DNA of 64,000 nucleotides, from positions 2,232,001 through 2,296,000 of the forward strand of contig JACGZH010000002.1 of NCBI GenBank assembly GCA_014706385.1. Reading direction: 5' to 3'. The notes beneath the pieces are model-generated. The model searched no databases, was not told the DNA's origin, and saw only the letters and a program-made list of their open reading frames with translations. Position 1 is the first letter of the stretch, and every line of letters starts with the position of its first letter. Both the position numbers and the translations under genes were made by a program. This DNA is from Phaffia rhodozyma (Eukaryota; Basidiomycota; Tremellomycetes; Cystofilobasidiales; Mrakiaceae). Shown one piece after another: positions 34,120-45,139 of the stretch.

Positions 34120-34176
34120 TGTTTGATCCGTTTTATGCCCAAACCGTGAGATGATATGCTACTCTCAACCACCACC

Positions 34177-35293
34177 ATGTCTTCCTCTAATAAATCCGCC
34201 CTCGTTCTCATCGCGACTGGTACAGAGGAAACGGAGTTTACGACCATCTATGACCTGCTCGTACGGGCCGGGATCTCTGTCCAGTCTGCTTCGGTCGGCG
34301 TAGACGAAACACAGAGCTTTGTCGTTTGTAGGTTAGCCTTTTGAACAGTTTGTCTGCTTCACTGTCTTCTGAATAACAAGATGATAACAAGACAGATGGG
34401 ATAAAGAAATGTAGAAGCTAACGGCATATGATATTCTTGCGGAATACCTTCAGTCGAGGAATGAAGATTGTTCCAGATTCCAGATTTGAAGATCTTTCTG
34501 AAGAAGTTAGAGGTTTTGAATTCCGTGTCTATTCATTAAGCATCATCTCTACCTGTTTTCTGATCATTTTGATACTTTCAGATTCGGAAATCATTCACTA
34601 TCCTCCTCATCCCAGGCGGTTTACCCGGAGCCAAAACCCTATCTACTACACCAGCCGTTCTGTCTCTCGTTCGATCCTATGCGGCTAACAGTGAGAAGTT
34701 CTTGGGTATGATCTGCGCAGGGCCATTGGTCGCTTTGGAGAGCGGTTTATGGGATGATAGACGAACTTGGGTAGAGGGAAAGGTTAGACTGACGAGCCAT
34801 CCTAGTGTGAAGGACAAGTTGGTAGAAAGTAAGTCTGCTCTCTTTCTTTATTCTCTCTCTAATTCTCAGCCGCTCAATCTGGATGAGGCTGAATATCACG
34901 ATATGTTTCCTCTTCTTGACAATCCTCGAAACAAAGAGTTCACCTATGTCGAGGAAGATACTGTCGTTCATCATAATCTTATCACCAGGTTCGTTCCACT
35001 TTTTTCTGTTTTTTTATATCGACATCTCTATCTGAATTATTCCATTTTTGTAAAAGCTGACTTGCTGACTCTTTGGTGATCTTCAAGTCGGGGCCCTGGT
35101 ACAGCCATACTCTGGGTACGTCACCATCTTTTTCTTTCTATCTACTTGCTTGTCTCCCGGTTTTGCCCTGTCTCGGATACCAATCAAACAAGCCTTACTT
35201 TGAATGGCTCAGTCGCTCGAGATAATCAAAGTTCTTCTCGGAACTTCCAAAGCAGAAGAGGTTCAAGGTCCTCTGGTGATGCCTTCTGCTTGA
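34177..35293 (+). CDS. DJ-1/PfpI family protein (glyoxalase III or deglycase type)
   Basis: Exons 34177-34331, 34454-34505, 34582-34988, 35088-35115 and 35213-35293 give 240 residues. Landmarks: SALVLIATGTEETEFTTIYD at the N-terminus with the conserved Glu of the fold, ILLIPGGLPGAKTL, the nucleophile elbow MICAGPLVALE (reactive Cys), and HHNLITSRGPGTAILW near the C-terminus. This is the eukaryotic DJ-1 layout rather than an Hsp31 one. Such proteins protect against oxidative and carbonyl stress. A segment of ~45 residues between VKDKLVE and EEDTVVHH is longer than in human DJ-1; it has a GT donor at its start but splicing there breaks the frame. An earlier in-frame ATG at 34156 is possible. 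Confidence 0.88.
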
Positions 35294-35537
35294 AGTCATC
35301 GTGCCGGTGCAACACTTTCAGAAGGACCGTAAACTGTGATAAGATCATGACCTTTACTTCGCTGCTCATAAAAGCCATTCATCTAATGAATACGGTGTAA
35401 CATGAAAAAAAAAAACATCAACGTGTAATTATCTTATAAGGGTGAGAGGCAAAGGTCAACATGGGAAAAGAACAAGACTGAGGATCAAAGAATGAAGAAG
35501 GAGAAAAAACGGGATCTCGGCCTCTCAGACAAGTCAA

Positions 35538-38006
35538 TTAATCCTTTCCACCCTCTGCGCCTTCTACTGCACCTTCCAACGCAACTTTCCTCGACTCCTC
35601 ATCTGGCACAACTTCTCTTTCCTTTCCCTTGTCCTTGCTCTTCTTCTTAACGACAGGACCATTCTCGTTCCCCTCAGACAGAGGGATCTCCTCGAAGACC
35701 AATTTGATGTTCCGAAGTGACTTTGATCTAAAGTCAACGATGGATCGATCGAACGTGAATGTGTGTGTTCGATGGTTCTTGTCAGCCTGAGGGATTTGAG
35801 AAGGAGGCGGAAGGTGAGGCAGAGAAGCAGGTCGAGTCGAAGTGTCGTTTGTGATGTCGGTGTTGGTAGTGTGGTGAGGGAGGTCAGAGGTAGTGCTCTG
35901 GACAGTGCTAGAGGTGGGTGTATCGCTGGGCAAAGAGAGATGGAAGGAGGGGATAATCCACAACCATCCAAGGCTCGATACAGTCTTCATTGAATAAATC
36001 AGAAGAAAAAGAGATTAACCAAACAGATCTAAGATCAGAGGGAGGGACACCTTTGCAGACGAAGCATAAGATGAAAAGCTAACCTGGCCAAGAGCAACGT
36101 TCGTCAACCCTGCTTTGACACCCCTGTTCATGAAACCGGCGGCTGTTGACTTGAGTCCGGTCACGCCCACCCCACCTGATCCCCCACCTAGACCATCAAC
36201 CATTAGCTGTACTTTCAATTCCCTATCTGGATCGACGACCAACTTGTCCACTGGTGTAAGATGATGAGTGAACAGCGCGAGCGTCTTGCTCTTCTCTCCG
36301 TATTCATCCCAATCCATCTCGCCAGTCTCGACGAAGGCTTCCTTTAGCTCTCCTAACGAGCGGACCATCCCGCTTCCTCCCTTGGGACCGGTTCTGTCCC
36401 CAGAAGAAGGGGGCGAACCCTCACCACCTACTTCATCGGTTCCTAATCCCGACATACCAATCCCCAATCCGCCGGCGCCTTCAAGAACGGCAGGAAAACC
36501 TTCTTGATCGGTTGACTGGCGGACTAATTGGTCCAGATGATTAACGAAAGAGTCGAGGTATCTGGATGCCTCTCCTTTCAACCGAGGTGTTGTTGCGAAT
36601 TCTTTGACAGGAGGCGCAGCATGTTGAACAATGACTTCCAGCAGTCGAAGCATGGGCTTACAGTCTGCTTGACTGACGGCAGCGGGGTAGATCCCGAACG
36701 AAGACAAACTACAATCCTCAGATTGTGAGGAATTTAGATGTCGGAGTGATGTTACGTAGTAGTTTATGAACCGACGTTGAGAAGGAATTGATACCCCAGG
36801 TTTACCTAAAGAAGGGTTCGCCATTCGCCGGGATGTATGAAACTCGAGCGTTTCGGCAGCGGGGTGAGGAGCGATATGTGGAGCGACAGAGGCAGACTTG
36901 CGATGCTTGGCCTTGACAGATTTGGATCGACCCAACGCCGGCTCGACCGATCCAACAGATCTTTCGTTCGGATCAGAACTAGATACAACGAGGTCCTCGG
37001 ATGCTGTAGGAGTCGAGTATCGAGCATCGCTGGCTTGGTCGGATTGAAGGACACTGCCACGAGTCATCCCATGATCCGTCTTTACTTTTTCCACACCTCC
37101 CAGTCGCTCAATCAAGCAACATGCAACCGTGCCGGCTATCGGATCGGCCAGTAACCTTCAGTATCTTTTGTATGCTGATAGCTACCGATAGATTGTAAGT
37201 AGGCGTAGCTGATAGGTACTCACTTCTTCCTTTGCCAGCTTTGCAATGAATGACTACAACGTTCTTTGGATCAGCCTCAAGATATGTCTTCATCTCATCG
37301 GTCGCGAGATATAGAAGCGGGAGAGGAGGCGCATGATGATCCGGGAATGGATATCGGGAGATTCGCTTTTGGAAACTCGTAGGTGGGTAAGCGTTTTCCG
37401 AAAGCGGACAGCTGAATGACCCGAGGTTTGAATGACAGCCGTAAGCAAATGTGACTGTTGACAGACCACTAGAAACAAAAAGGAGAGGACGCAACAAATT
37501 GAAGACCCTGTAATGCTCTCTATGCTTCTCCTCCAGAAAGGCAGAGACATGAGACATCTTGTTTCTATAAACAGCCTCGATACCACTGGCTGGGTCTGTT
37601 CATATGCGGGTAAGGTATCGAAAAGATCGAGAGGAACACCACGAAGTTTAATAAACAAGGATGGAATTCATGGAACAAGAGTTGAACAATTACGTACATC
37701 CCATCTTAAGCAACCCGCAAGCATCCGGAAAAAAATTACAGCTTAGATGAAACTATCGGGATGAAAGACCAAGATTCTGATGAAGAAAGAGAAGAAGACG
37801 AACGAGGATAATTCTATCTGTAAGATACACTAGATCTAGATCATGATTCGAAGTCTTGTCGACAAATCTCGCCTTCGGACCTACACAAATAGAATGCACC
37901 CCGAAGGTTATCAGACATATACCAATAATCAGACTTTCACGTGAACAATATCAGTGGCCAATAACTTACCGGATACAACGTTTCTGACTATATTAGAGAG
38001 CCCCAT
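35538..38006 (-). CDS. PTEN: PTEN-type phosphatidylinositol 3-phosphatase
   Basis: Exons (minus) 38006-37970, 37880-37804, 37704-37698, 37595-37496, 37411-37224, 37135-36084 and 35984-35538 give 635 residues. The phosphatase part reads LVYLTDRIIL, MGYPASGIEAVYRN, RYPFPDHHAPPL and the P-loop HCKAGKGRTG (Cys near 130), including the two Lys that mark PIP3 specificity. GVSIPSQRRFINYYVTSL leads into a C2 domain with LGWLWIIPSFHL. Between the P-loop helix and ETLEFHTSRRM there is an insertion of about 80 residues, Ser- and Lys-rich (RSKSVKAKHRKSAS). The C-terminal tail is Thr/Ser-rich then acidic. Expected to remove the 3-phosphate from PIP3 at membranes. The 7-nt third exon is required for the MGYPASG motif. 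Confidence 0.92.
37698..37704 (-). other. PTEN: Seven-nucleotide microexon in PTEN
   Basis: ATGGGAT, flanked by AG (37706-37705) and GT (37697-37696), supplies Met-Gly and the first base of Tyr in IIL-MGYPASG. This segment is conserved in PTEN proteins, so the tiny exon is well supported. Confidence 0.8.
37937..37944. promoter_or_regulatory. TCACGTGA palindrome
   Basis: Perfect octamer inside the first intron of PTEN, about 62 bp downstream of the start codon. Its role there is unclear. Confidence 0.35.
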
Positions 38007-38640
38007 GGTTGGTTTATTGATGAGATGGAGGTTGATGGTTATCGTTAGACCGGAAGAAACATAGTCTGGTAGCCAGTTTCAGAAGTCGATGACATCATCG
38101 GGCATGTCACGTAAGCAATGTCTCAAGAATGTTTTCCCCAAAGGTCAACAAGACGAACGGAAAGGAGGGTGGTTTTGCGAGTGCGCTATCGTTCAAGGCG
38201 AAGGCCGTGACAGAATCAAATGGAAAGAGAAAGACCTGGTACAAACATACAAATTCTCTATTTCAAGACAATATTAGAGAAGCAGACAGGAGACTAGAAA
38301 AGAAGGAGATCGAGAAGAGAGGATGTGAGTGGAGAGAAGCCAACAGTCAATGGTCTTCCTCCTTTTATAGTGTGTTATCGAGTTCAGAATCCTCGTTTAG
38401 CTGCAAAAGAAATATGATGACTAGAGAGGAGAGGCTTTGAATGAGATCTAGATGATATATCTGTGGAATGAATCGGTGGGTGAGAATTTTATATATGCGG
38501 GTGTCTATACGTATGTGTATGGAATGAGGGATCTTGAACAAAAGGGAGATCAAGAGACATTAGGCAGATTACCAAGATCCTGAATGAGGATGACGGGAAC
38601 AGAGAAACGTTGAATAGACATCAGCCGAGCGGATCAGAGA
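38007..38640. promoter_or_regulatory. Intergenic region upstream of PTEN
   Basis: Contains the PTEN promoter and the 3' flank of MSS116, both on the minus strand. Open frames at 38089-38440 on the + strand have no recognised domain. Confidence 0.4.
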
Positions 38641-41114
38641 TCAAGGAGCAGAGGATACAGAAAACCCCTGATACGAACCTCGACCTCGAGAGAACCCTCC
38701 ACCACCTCCGCCCGATCTTTTGACTCCGCCTCCTCCTCCTCCAGATCTGTTGAAACCTCCGCCTCCGCTGGACTTACCGTACCCTCCATACTTTCCTCCC
38801 TTGCTTCCACCTCCTCCGTATCCACCTGATCCATATCCGCCTCTCGAACCTCCTGCATGACACGGAAAATCTGGATGAGTTTCTCTTATAACTCACAAGT
38901 AACACCAGGAGTGATGAAGAAAAAGAGAAAAAAGACTAACCGTTAGACCCTCCGTCCCACATTCCAACCTTGGAGAGGAATTGAGATGACCAATGGGGAG
39001 GGGTCTGCATTCCCAGACCTAACGATCCCAAGTCGCTCAAGCCTTTGACGATCTCTGCTTTAGTCGTGTTTAAAATCTTTGGCTTGGGGGTGTAGTTGCC
39101 CAACAACGAAGTTACGACTTCACCGACGACCTCCTGGTCAAATCGGGATTGAATGTTTTTGCATCCGTCTTCAATCAAATCGATTTTGTTTTTAAGTTCG
39201 TTCTTTCGGTCGTCTGAGAGTGGTTTGTTCTTCTGGCTAGGTGGGTTTTCAATCAGCACCCGGACTTCTCGATCAAGTTCGTCAACAGAGAGTGGCTTGA
39301 TTGGGACGTTGGAAAGCTGAGACTTGATGAAACCAGCTTCGAAAGGAAGGAGGATGATGTCTCCTCGGCCAGTAGCTCCTCCTCGACCGGTTCGACCGAC
39401 TCGATGGGTGTACTGTTCTCCGTCCGGCGGGGTTCCAATCTGGATGACTCGAGTGGTTCCGGGATAGTCAACTCCTCGGGCAGAGACATCAGACGTGACA
39501 AGAACCGAGGCAGCGGAGTTATCCTTTCTGAATCGATCGGAAGTGCTGAATCGGACCTTCTGATCGAGCTTGGAATGAATCTCGTAGACGGAGGTGTTGG
39601 GTTCAGGGAAGTGAACCGAGAGGTTTCGGATGATGGTCGAGAACAACTGGGTCATCTTTGTGGTCGACAAGAAGATGATTGTCTTACTCTTAGGGTTCAC
39701 CAGCTGATCGTGAGAAATGAGTCGGATAAGATGAGGCATCAAAGTGCTCAAGTCTTCGAGGACAGTGACGTGTTGTTCGATCTTATCAACTGTCTGAGCT
39801 TCACCTTTGGGAACGACATCAAGGAAGAGCGCATCGTTCTTGAGAGAGTCTTGGGCGATTCCCTTGATTGCAGGGGAGACGGTGGCGGAAAAGAGGAAGG
39901 TCTGTCGGTCTTTGGGGAGGTAGTTCATGATCTGGGCGATGTCTTGTCCGAAACCAATATCAAGCATTGTGTCGGCCTCATCAAGGATGACCTGAGAAGA
40001 ATAGAGAGAGAAGGAAAAGGAGGAGGCAAATGATATCAGCGACCGATGATCGACTATAGAAAAACAAGAGAGGACCGAGAGAGCACGCACAGTTTGAACT
40101 TTCTCTAGAGCTGGAGGAAGATCTCGGACAGATTCCAAAAAGTCTTTGAGTCTTCCGGGGGTGGCAACGATGAAATCCTTTCTGTTGGACTTCCAGTCTC
40201 TCAACTGTTGTGCTTTGCTTGTTCCTCCAACAAATAGGTGAACTCCCCATTTGTCTGATCGGCTGGTAGCAGGGAACCGGCTAGTAATTGCCTTGGCCTC
40301 ATTGGCGATCTGTACCGCAAGCTCTCGAGTAGGTGAGATGATCAACGTTCCGACGAAGTCATGGGCAGCGATGTTAGAATCTCGCTGATTGGCAAGAAAC
40401 TGCAGTCGAGACTCGACCGCGGGCGTCAAGAACGCGACAGTCTTTCCCGTACCCGTTCGAGCCTTGACGTGTTAACAGGCAAAGAACGGCAAGAAATAAT
40501 TAGTGGATTTCGATATCGACGAGTCTCACGCGAAAGGTCGGATATATGAGAAGAGAGGAGAGAAGAAACAAACCTTCACAAGAAGATCCCTCTTTCCTTC
40601 CTCGCCAGCACCATGCCCTTCGACCGGTCCAACAAGTCCAGGAAGCAAGCTGAGCACCCTAGTCTGAACGGTAGACATCTGAGTGAATTTGAACGGTCCC
40701 TCAGTTAGCGCGGTGAGAATATGTTCGTTGATCTTGCCCTTGAGGGTGGAGAAAGGCAACGTGTTGGCGACGGAAAGCTCCTCTGCAAGAGGAGGAAGGG
40801 AGGAAAGATCCGGCTCATCGTTGGAAGAGAATGTGGAATTGAACCTCTTTGCCGGCGACGCGGGGACTGATGATGGGAAGCATGTGCGAGCGAGATGCCA
40901 AGAAAATAAAGGATCGGTAAGAACCAGACAGTAAAGCGCAAAGACAAAAGCGCTGAAAGGTAACAAGTGAGACATTCTTACGAGTGAAGGCAGCAGTGGT
41001 GGTGGAGGTCAAGACGCGGTTGAAAGTGGCCGGGAAAAAGGCTCTCCCGACCGATGGGACAGCCCTAGCAAGAGCGGAGGCCGAAACGATGGGCCTGGTG
41101 AAGGATCGGAGCAT
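38641..41114 (-). CDS. MSS116: Mitochondrial DEAD-box RNA helicase, Mss116 type
   Basis: Exons (minus) 41114-40982, 40866-40574, 40462-40091, 39991-38941 and 38852-38641 give 686 residues. The first ~45 residues are rich in Arg, Ser and Ala and lack acidic residues (MLRSFTRPIVSASALARAV), as expected for a mitochondrial presequence. Helicase motifs in order: ARTGTGKT (I), PTRELA (Ia), ATPGRL, DEAD (II), FLFSAT (III), SDVSARGVDYPG (V) and HRVGRTGRGG (VI). The C-terminal extension and Gly-Arg-rich tail (GGSRGGYGSGGYGGGGSKGG) match Mss116, which assists group I/II intron splicing and mitochondrial RNA turnover. The last acceptor is a tandem CAGGAG, so a one-residue splice variant is possible. Confidence 0.92.
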
Positions 41115-41890
41115 TATGAGATTGTAAATGCTGTATAAAGAGAGAGAGAAAGCGAACGAGGACACGAGCAAGAGGACTCAAGGATGGCCGTACGAAGGAA
41201 AAAGCTCGATGAAGGAAATATCAGAAAGATAAAACAAAAAAAAAAGAATAAATATTCAAGTAGGTTACATCGCTATGAAGAGCACAGCAGTGTTGTCACG
41301 TGATCTGTAGTACACTTGTCGTCCTCCATCCACCAATGGTTCGTACGACCCAACAGTCAAAGAGCATGGTGTCTCTGAGCCTTGGGTCTAAGCTATGTTG
41401 AAGTATACTCGATGTGTACGTCAGGCATCCAGGAGAGAGATGAGCACGTCATTCCACCTGATTAGTATGGCTTATTCCAAGCCATCCTCTGGACCGCCTT
41501 TGGACTACAACGTCATCTTCCTTGCGCTCGTGATTCAGACCTCTGTTTCTTTGTTCAAACCCACAAACTACCAGTCTATGAGCTCCTCTGAAATCATTCT
41601 GTAAGCTTAGGAGCTGTTCGAAATAGGAAAGTTGATAGTACTCGCATGTGTATCGCGAGCCTAGGATTTACAAAGGCTGATCGTAACCACGCCGTAGCCA
41701 TGCCCGTAACCAAGGTATCGCCCAGGGTTTGCATGCGGCCATAGTTCAGCATACATTCAACAGAAGTCTTGTTTAGCTTGCTACGCCTTCTCCCATAGCC
41801 TTTAACCTCAGTCTTATCCTTCTGTTTGGTTGACAATCAGCACAAGGCAGCACTGGGTAGCACTGTAGAAACAAGAAGAAACGGAAAAGC
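41115..41890. promoter_or_regulatory. Divergent intergenic region, MSS116 / NIPA transporter
   Basis: About 780 bp between divergent genes. A TCACGTGA palindrome lies at 41296-41303, about 185 bp before the MSS116 start. Open frames at 41395-41836 show no recognised domain. Confidence 0.45.
41296..41303. promoter_or_regulatory. TCACGTGA palindrome
   Basis: Perfect octamer about 185 bp upstream of the MSS116 start codon. Confidence 0.5.
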
Positions 41891-44193
41891 ATGCTTGAAG
41901 ACAAGTATATCGGGCTCACCCTCGCGGTTGCCAGTTCACTCGCCATCGGGTCAGTTCTCTTCTTGTTCATCTCCGGCGCTAGCTCCGACAGAAGGTTTTT
42001 TTTTGTTTTCTTCGGGACTCATGCTTTGTCTTACTCTCTTAACATCCTCTGTACAGCACGAGTTTCATCATCACTAAAAAGGTAACGCAGAACACTGAGA
42101 GTACAGCTGGTCAGAAAAAGCGACTCTACTTACAATCTGGTCTGTTGTTGTCGTCGCTCATGTAGGGTCTTAATCAAGCAGGCCGAATTGCTTCTCAGAA
42201 TGGCCATGGTTCTGCTTGTAAGAATTTATCATTCTTATTCTTCTCAATTGTGTTCAAGACATCTCGAGATATCTACTTATCAGTTCAATTCACTCTCTAG
42301 CGGATAACTTGTCATACCTAAAATCACCTTTATGGTGGGCCGGGATTTCAACCTGTAAGTTTGCTTGCGGCCCGAGGCTTTAGTCTTCTCTTGTTTGTTT
42401 TCTTCCTCTTCTTTCTCACGCACGACCAACACTCTTTGTCTTGTTTCGGATCTCCTTCGTTTTTTCATGCACCTATCATATGCATCCTGGATATTCCTCA
42501 ACGCGCCTATCATGATATGATCAATCACACGAATAAATCCTATAGTGGTCGTCGGAGAGGTCTGTAACTTTTCGGCATATACCTTTGCACCGGCTATTCT
42601 TGTTACTCCACTGGGAGCGCTCAGTGTGATCATTGGGTTTGTCGTTTTTCAACTCTCGCCAATTTCTTTATGATTCCTTTCCATCTCAACTGTTGACAGT
42701 GATCGCATTGTTTCGCAGAGCTATCCTCGCTTCGTTCTTGCTGAACGAGAAACTTGGAAAGCTTGGGATTTGTGGATGCGCATTATGTTTGATTGGCAGT
42801 TTGATCATCATCCTTCGTCCGTTCCTCCAGTCCATATGTCATCCCTAAAGAATCCAAGACTGATGTCAACATATTGACGTTTCTTGCGATTTACGGCCTG
42901 CTTGTTCTTTACAAACAGACGCGCCGGCAGACAAGGAGATCTCCACGGTCGATGAGATCTGGGATTATGCCATGGCACCTGGTTTGTTTTGTTCTTTCGA
43001 TGCTTCAGTATATGACCTCGAAGGCTTGTTTGCTGATAGACCTTTTCTGTCTGGCTTCGTGACCGTTCTCCGGAAACATCGAAAAAATGATCAACACCTA
43101 GCCTTCCTCACATATCTCTTCATATCCGCCGTGTTCTCCCTCGTGATGATCTATAAAGTCGCCCCGACGCACGGAAAAAAGAACCCGGTGGTGTATATCT
43201 CGATCTGTTCTGTTGTTGGCTCCATCAGTATCATGGCCGTCAAGGTTCGTGTCCTGCTTCTCTTCTATGACGAGCGCATTTCTAGCCTCAATCTTATAAA
43301 CAGACTGAATTCAAATGAAAACAGGGACTGGGAGTGGCCGTCAAGTTGACGTTTGCCGGAAACAACCAGTTTACTCACCCGACGACGTACCTCTTCGGAT
43401 TGGCCGTCGTCAGCTGTATCATGATTCAGTGAGTCCTGCGATGTTCACCCTTGATGATGTTTATCGACAACGTTGACCGAACAACTCTGATGTTCATTCG
43501 TTTTTCAGGATGAACTACTTCAACAAAGCGCTCGACTTGTTCTCCACCAACGTCGTCAACCCGATCTATTACGTCTTCTTCTCATCTGCCACGTTCATCG
43601 CCTCGATCATTCTCTTCCAAGGATTAGGAACTACAGGAGCTGCAGATAGCGTCAGCCTGTTGTGTGGCTTCTTGGTCATCTTCATGGGTGTCTACTTGTT
43701 GAACCTTAGCAGGGAGCCAGAACCGCCGAAAGGAAGACACGGAGGGCTGGAATCTGGTTTAATGAGTTGGTCCTTTCTCTTCTGTCCTCCTTCTTCTTTC
43801 TTCCCTCTCTCTCGCTCTCTTCCCCCATCTAAATTCTAACCGCGCATCTTTCAACGCAGACCCGAGGATCTCGATTGGAGGAAGGTTCTCAACGGACGAG
43901 GCGGATGATGTAGCTCTACTTTCTACTTCAGGGGCCAGACGGTCAGGCACACATTTCAGAAACGAAGGTTCAATCGTTCGTATTGCTTTTCCGCTTCTTT
44001 CGCATCTCGCATTTTTCTGACCGATCTACTCTGTCCCCCGGGTAATATGGGAATGAAATAATGGATGGGAACATACAGTTCAACGACTATAATGAAGAAG
44101 TGCAACACCTTACTGATGTTCCTGAAGAAGTAGAAGACCAGGACGAACGGACAAGAGAGCGAGATGGAAGGGTCTACAGGCCAACCGGGCGCT
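41891..44193 (+). CDS. NIPA-type magnesium transporter
   Basis: The gene has about ten short exons from ATG 41891 to TGA 44191-44193. Segments in order: [20 protein letters not shown] (TM1), [31 protein letters not shown] (TM2), [20 protein letters not shown] (TM3), [20 protein letters not shown] (TM4), [80 protein letters not shown] and [20 protein letters not shown]. This is the NIPA family (DUF803) with nine TM helices, known to move Mg2+ in animals. The cytosolic tail is Ser/Arg- then acid-rich ([14 protein letters not shown]). The last exon (44079-44193) was set by phase. Confidence 0.9.
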
Positions 44194-45139
44194 GATCTTC
44201 CTTTTTTTTCTCTTGGGTCGATTTCTTCCTTTTTTTTTTATTTAATTTCTTTTGTTCTGCTCTCTACGTTCTTCTCAACAGTATTCAATACCAACTCTCT
44301 CGTGTGTGTGTTTTTCATGATCCTCAACCGAGGACCTCCCCTCTCCTTGAATGTAAATTGAAAAAAAGAAGAAGAGACGGAAATGGATTTGTACAAATTG
44401 GAAAGGGGAGGGGAGCAGGGAGGGGGAGAAAGAAGGATGAAACGAGAGATGTATATCGAACTAGATAGACCTGCTCCTCTTTAATATTTATGCCACTCCG
44501 GTTCTCTTCTTCCTGTCCATCCCTCTTTTGGTTTCTAGCTTTCCTTTAAACGTCTCATCTTCGCTTTCTGTATTCGATATGGTCTTGATCACAAAGCTAT
44601 GAGCCAGGTTCTGGTTTCTCTCTTCTTTCCGAAGCATCTTACCGTCCCCCATCCGTTCCTCCCACCCTTCCTCTCGATCCTTCGTTGTGACCGAATCCAA
44701 ACTTGCATTGTACAAGAACAAAAAGGCGTGGTCCGATGATGGCTGAATGTTTCATCTCGTTTTACCTTGTTGGTCTCTTTCTCGTCAGTCAACACGTCAT
44801 AACCCTTCCTGTCCTCTGTCCTTGATCATATAAGAGAATATGCACATTTGAGAGTCAGGTATATTTACATAGATTCAGTAAGTGAAAATGCGTCGAACAG
44901 AAGAATAGCGAGAAGAGGCGAGAGAGCGAAGAAGCGAGAAATAGCTAGAGAAAGCGAGAGGTTTTTTAACTAGATTTTTTTGCAGATAAGTTAAGGCAAG
45001 AGACATAACAGATTGGAAAACGCGAAAAGAAAGATATATGTCTTTGGGTTGCACCCTTCGATCTATGTGACTACCAGGATCAAGAACTGACTCAATCGTG
45101 GACAGAACGTGAAGCGGGAAGGAAGACGCCGACAGATCA
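44194..45139. other. Convergent intergenic region, NIPA / MATE 3' ends
   Basis: About 950 bp of 3' flank with T-rich then A/G-rich tracts. I see no gene in it. Confidence 0.5.

Noticed and set aside
34821..34870. 41-bp intron inside the DJ-1 gene starting GTAAGT
   Set aside because: Removing it breaks the reading frame, while reading through continues to the conserved HHNLITSRGPG segment.
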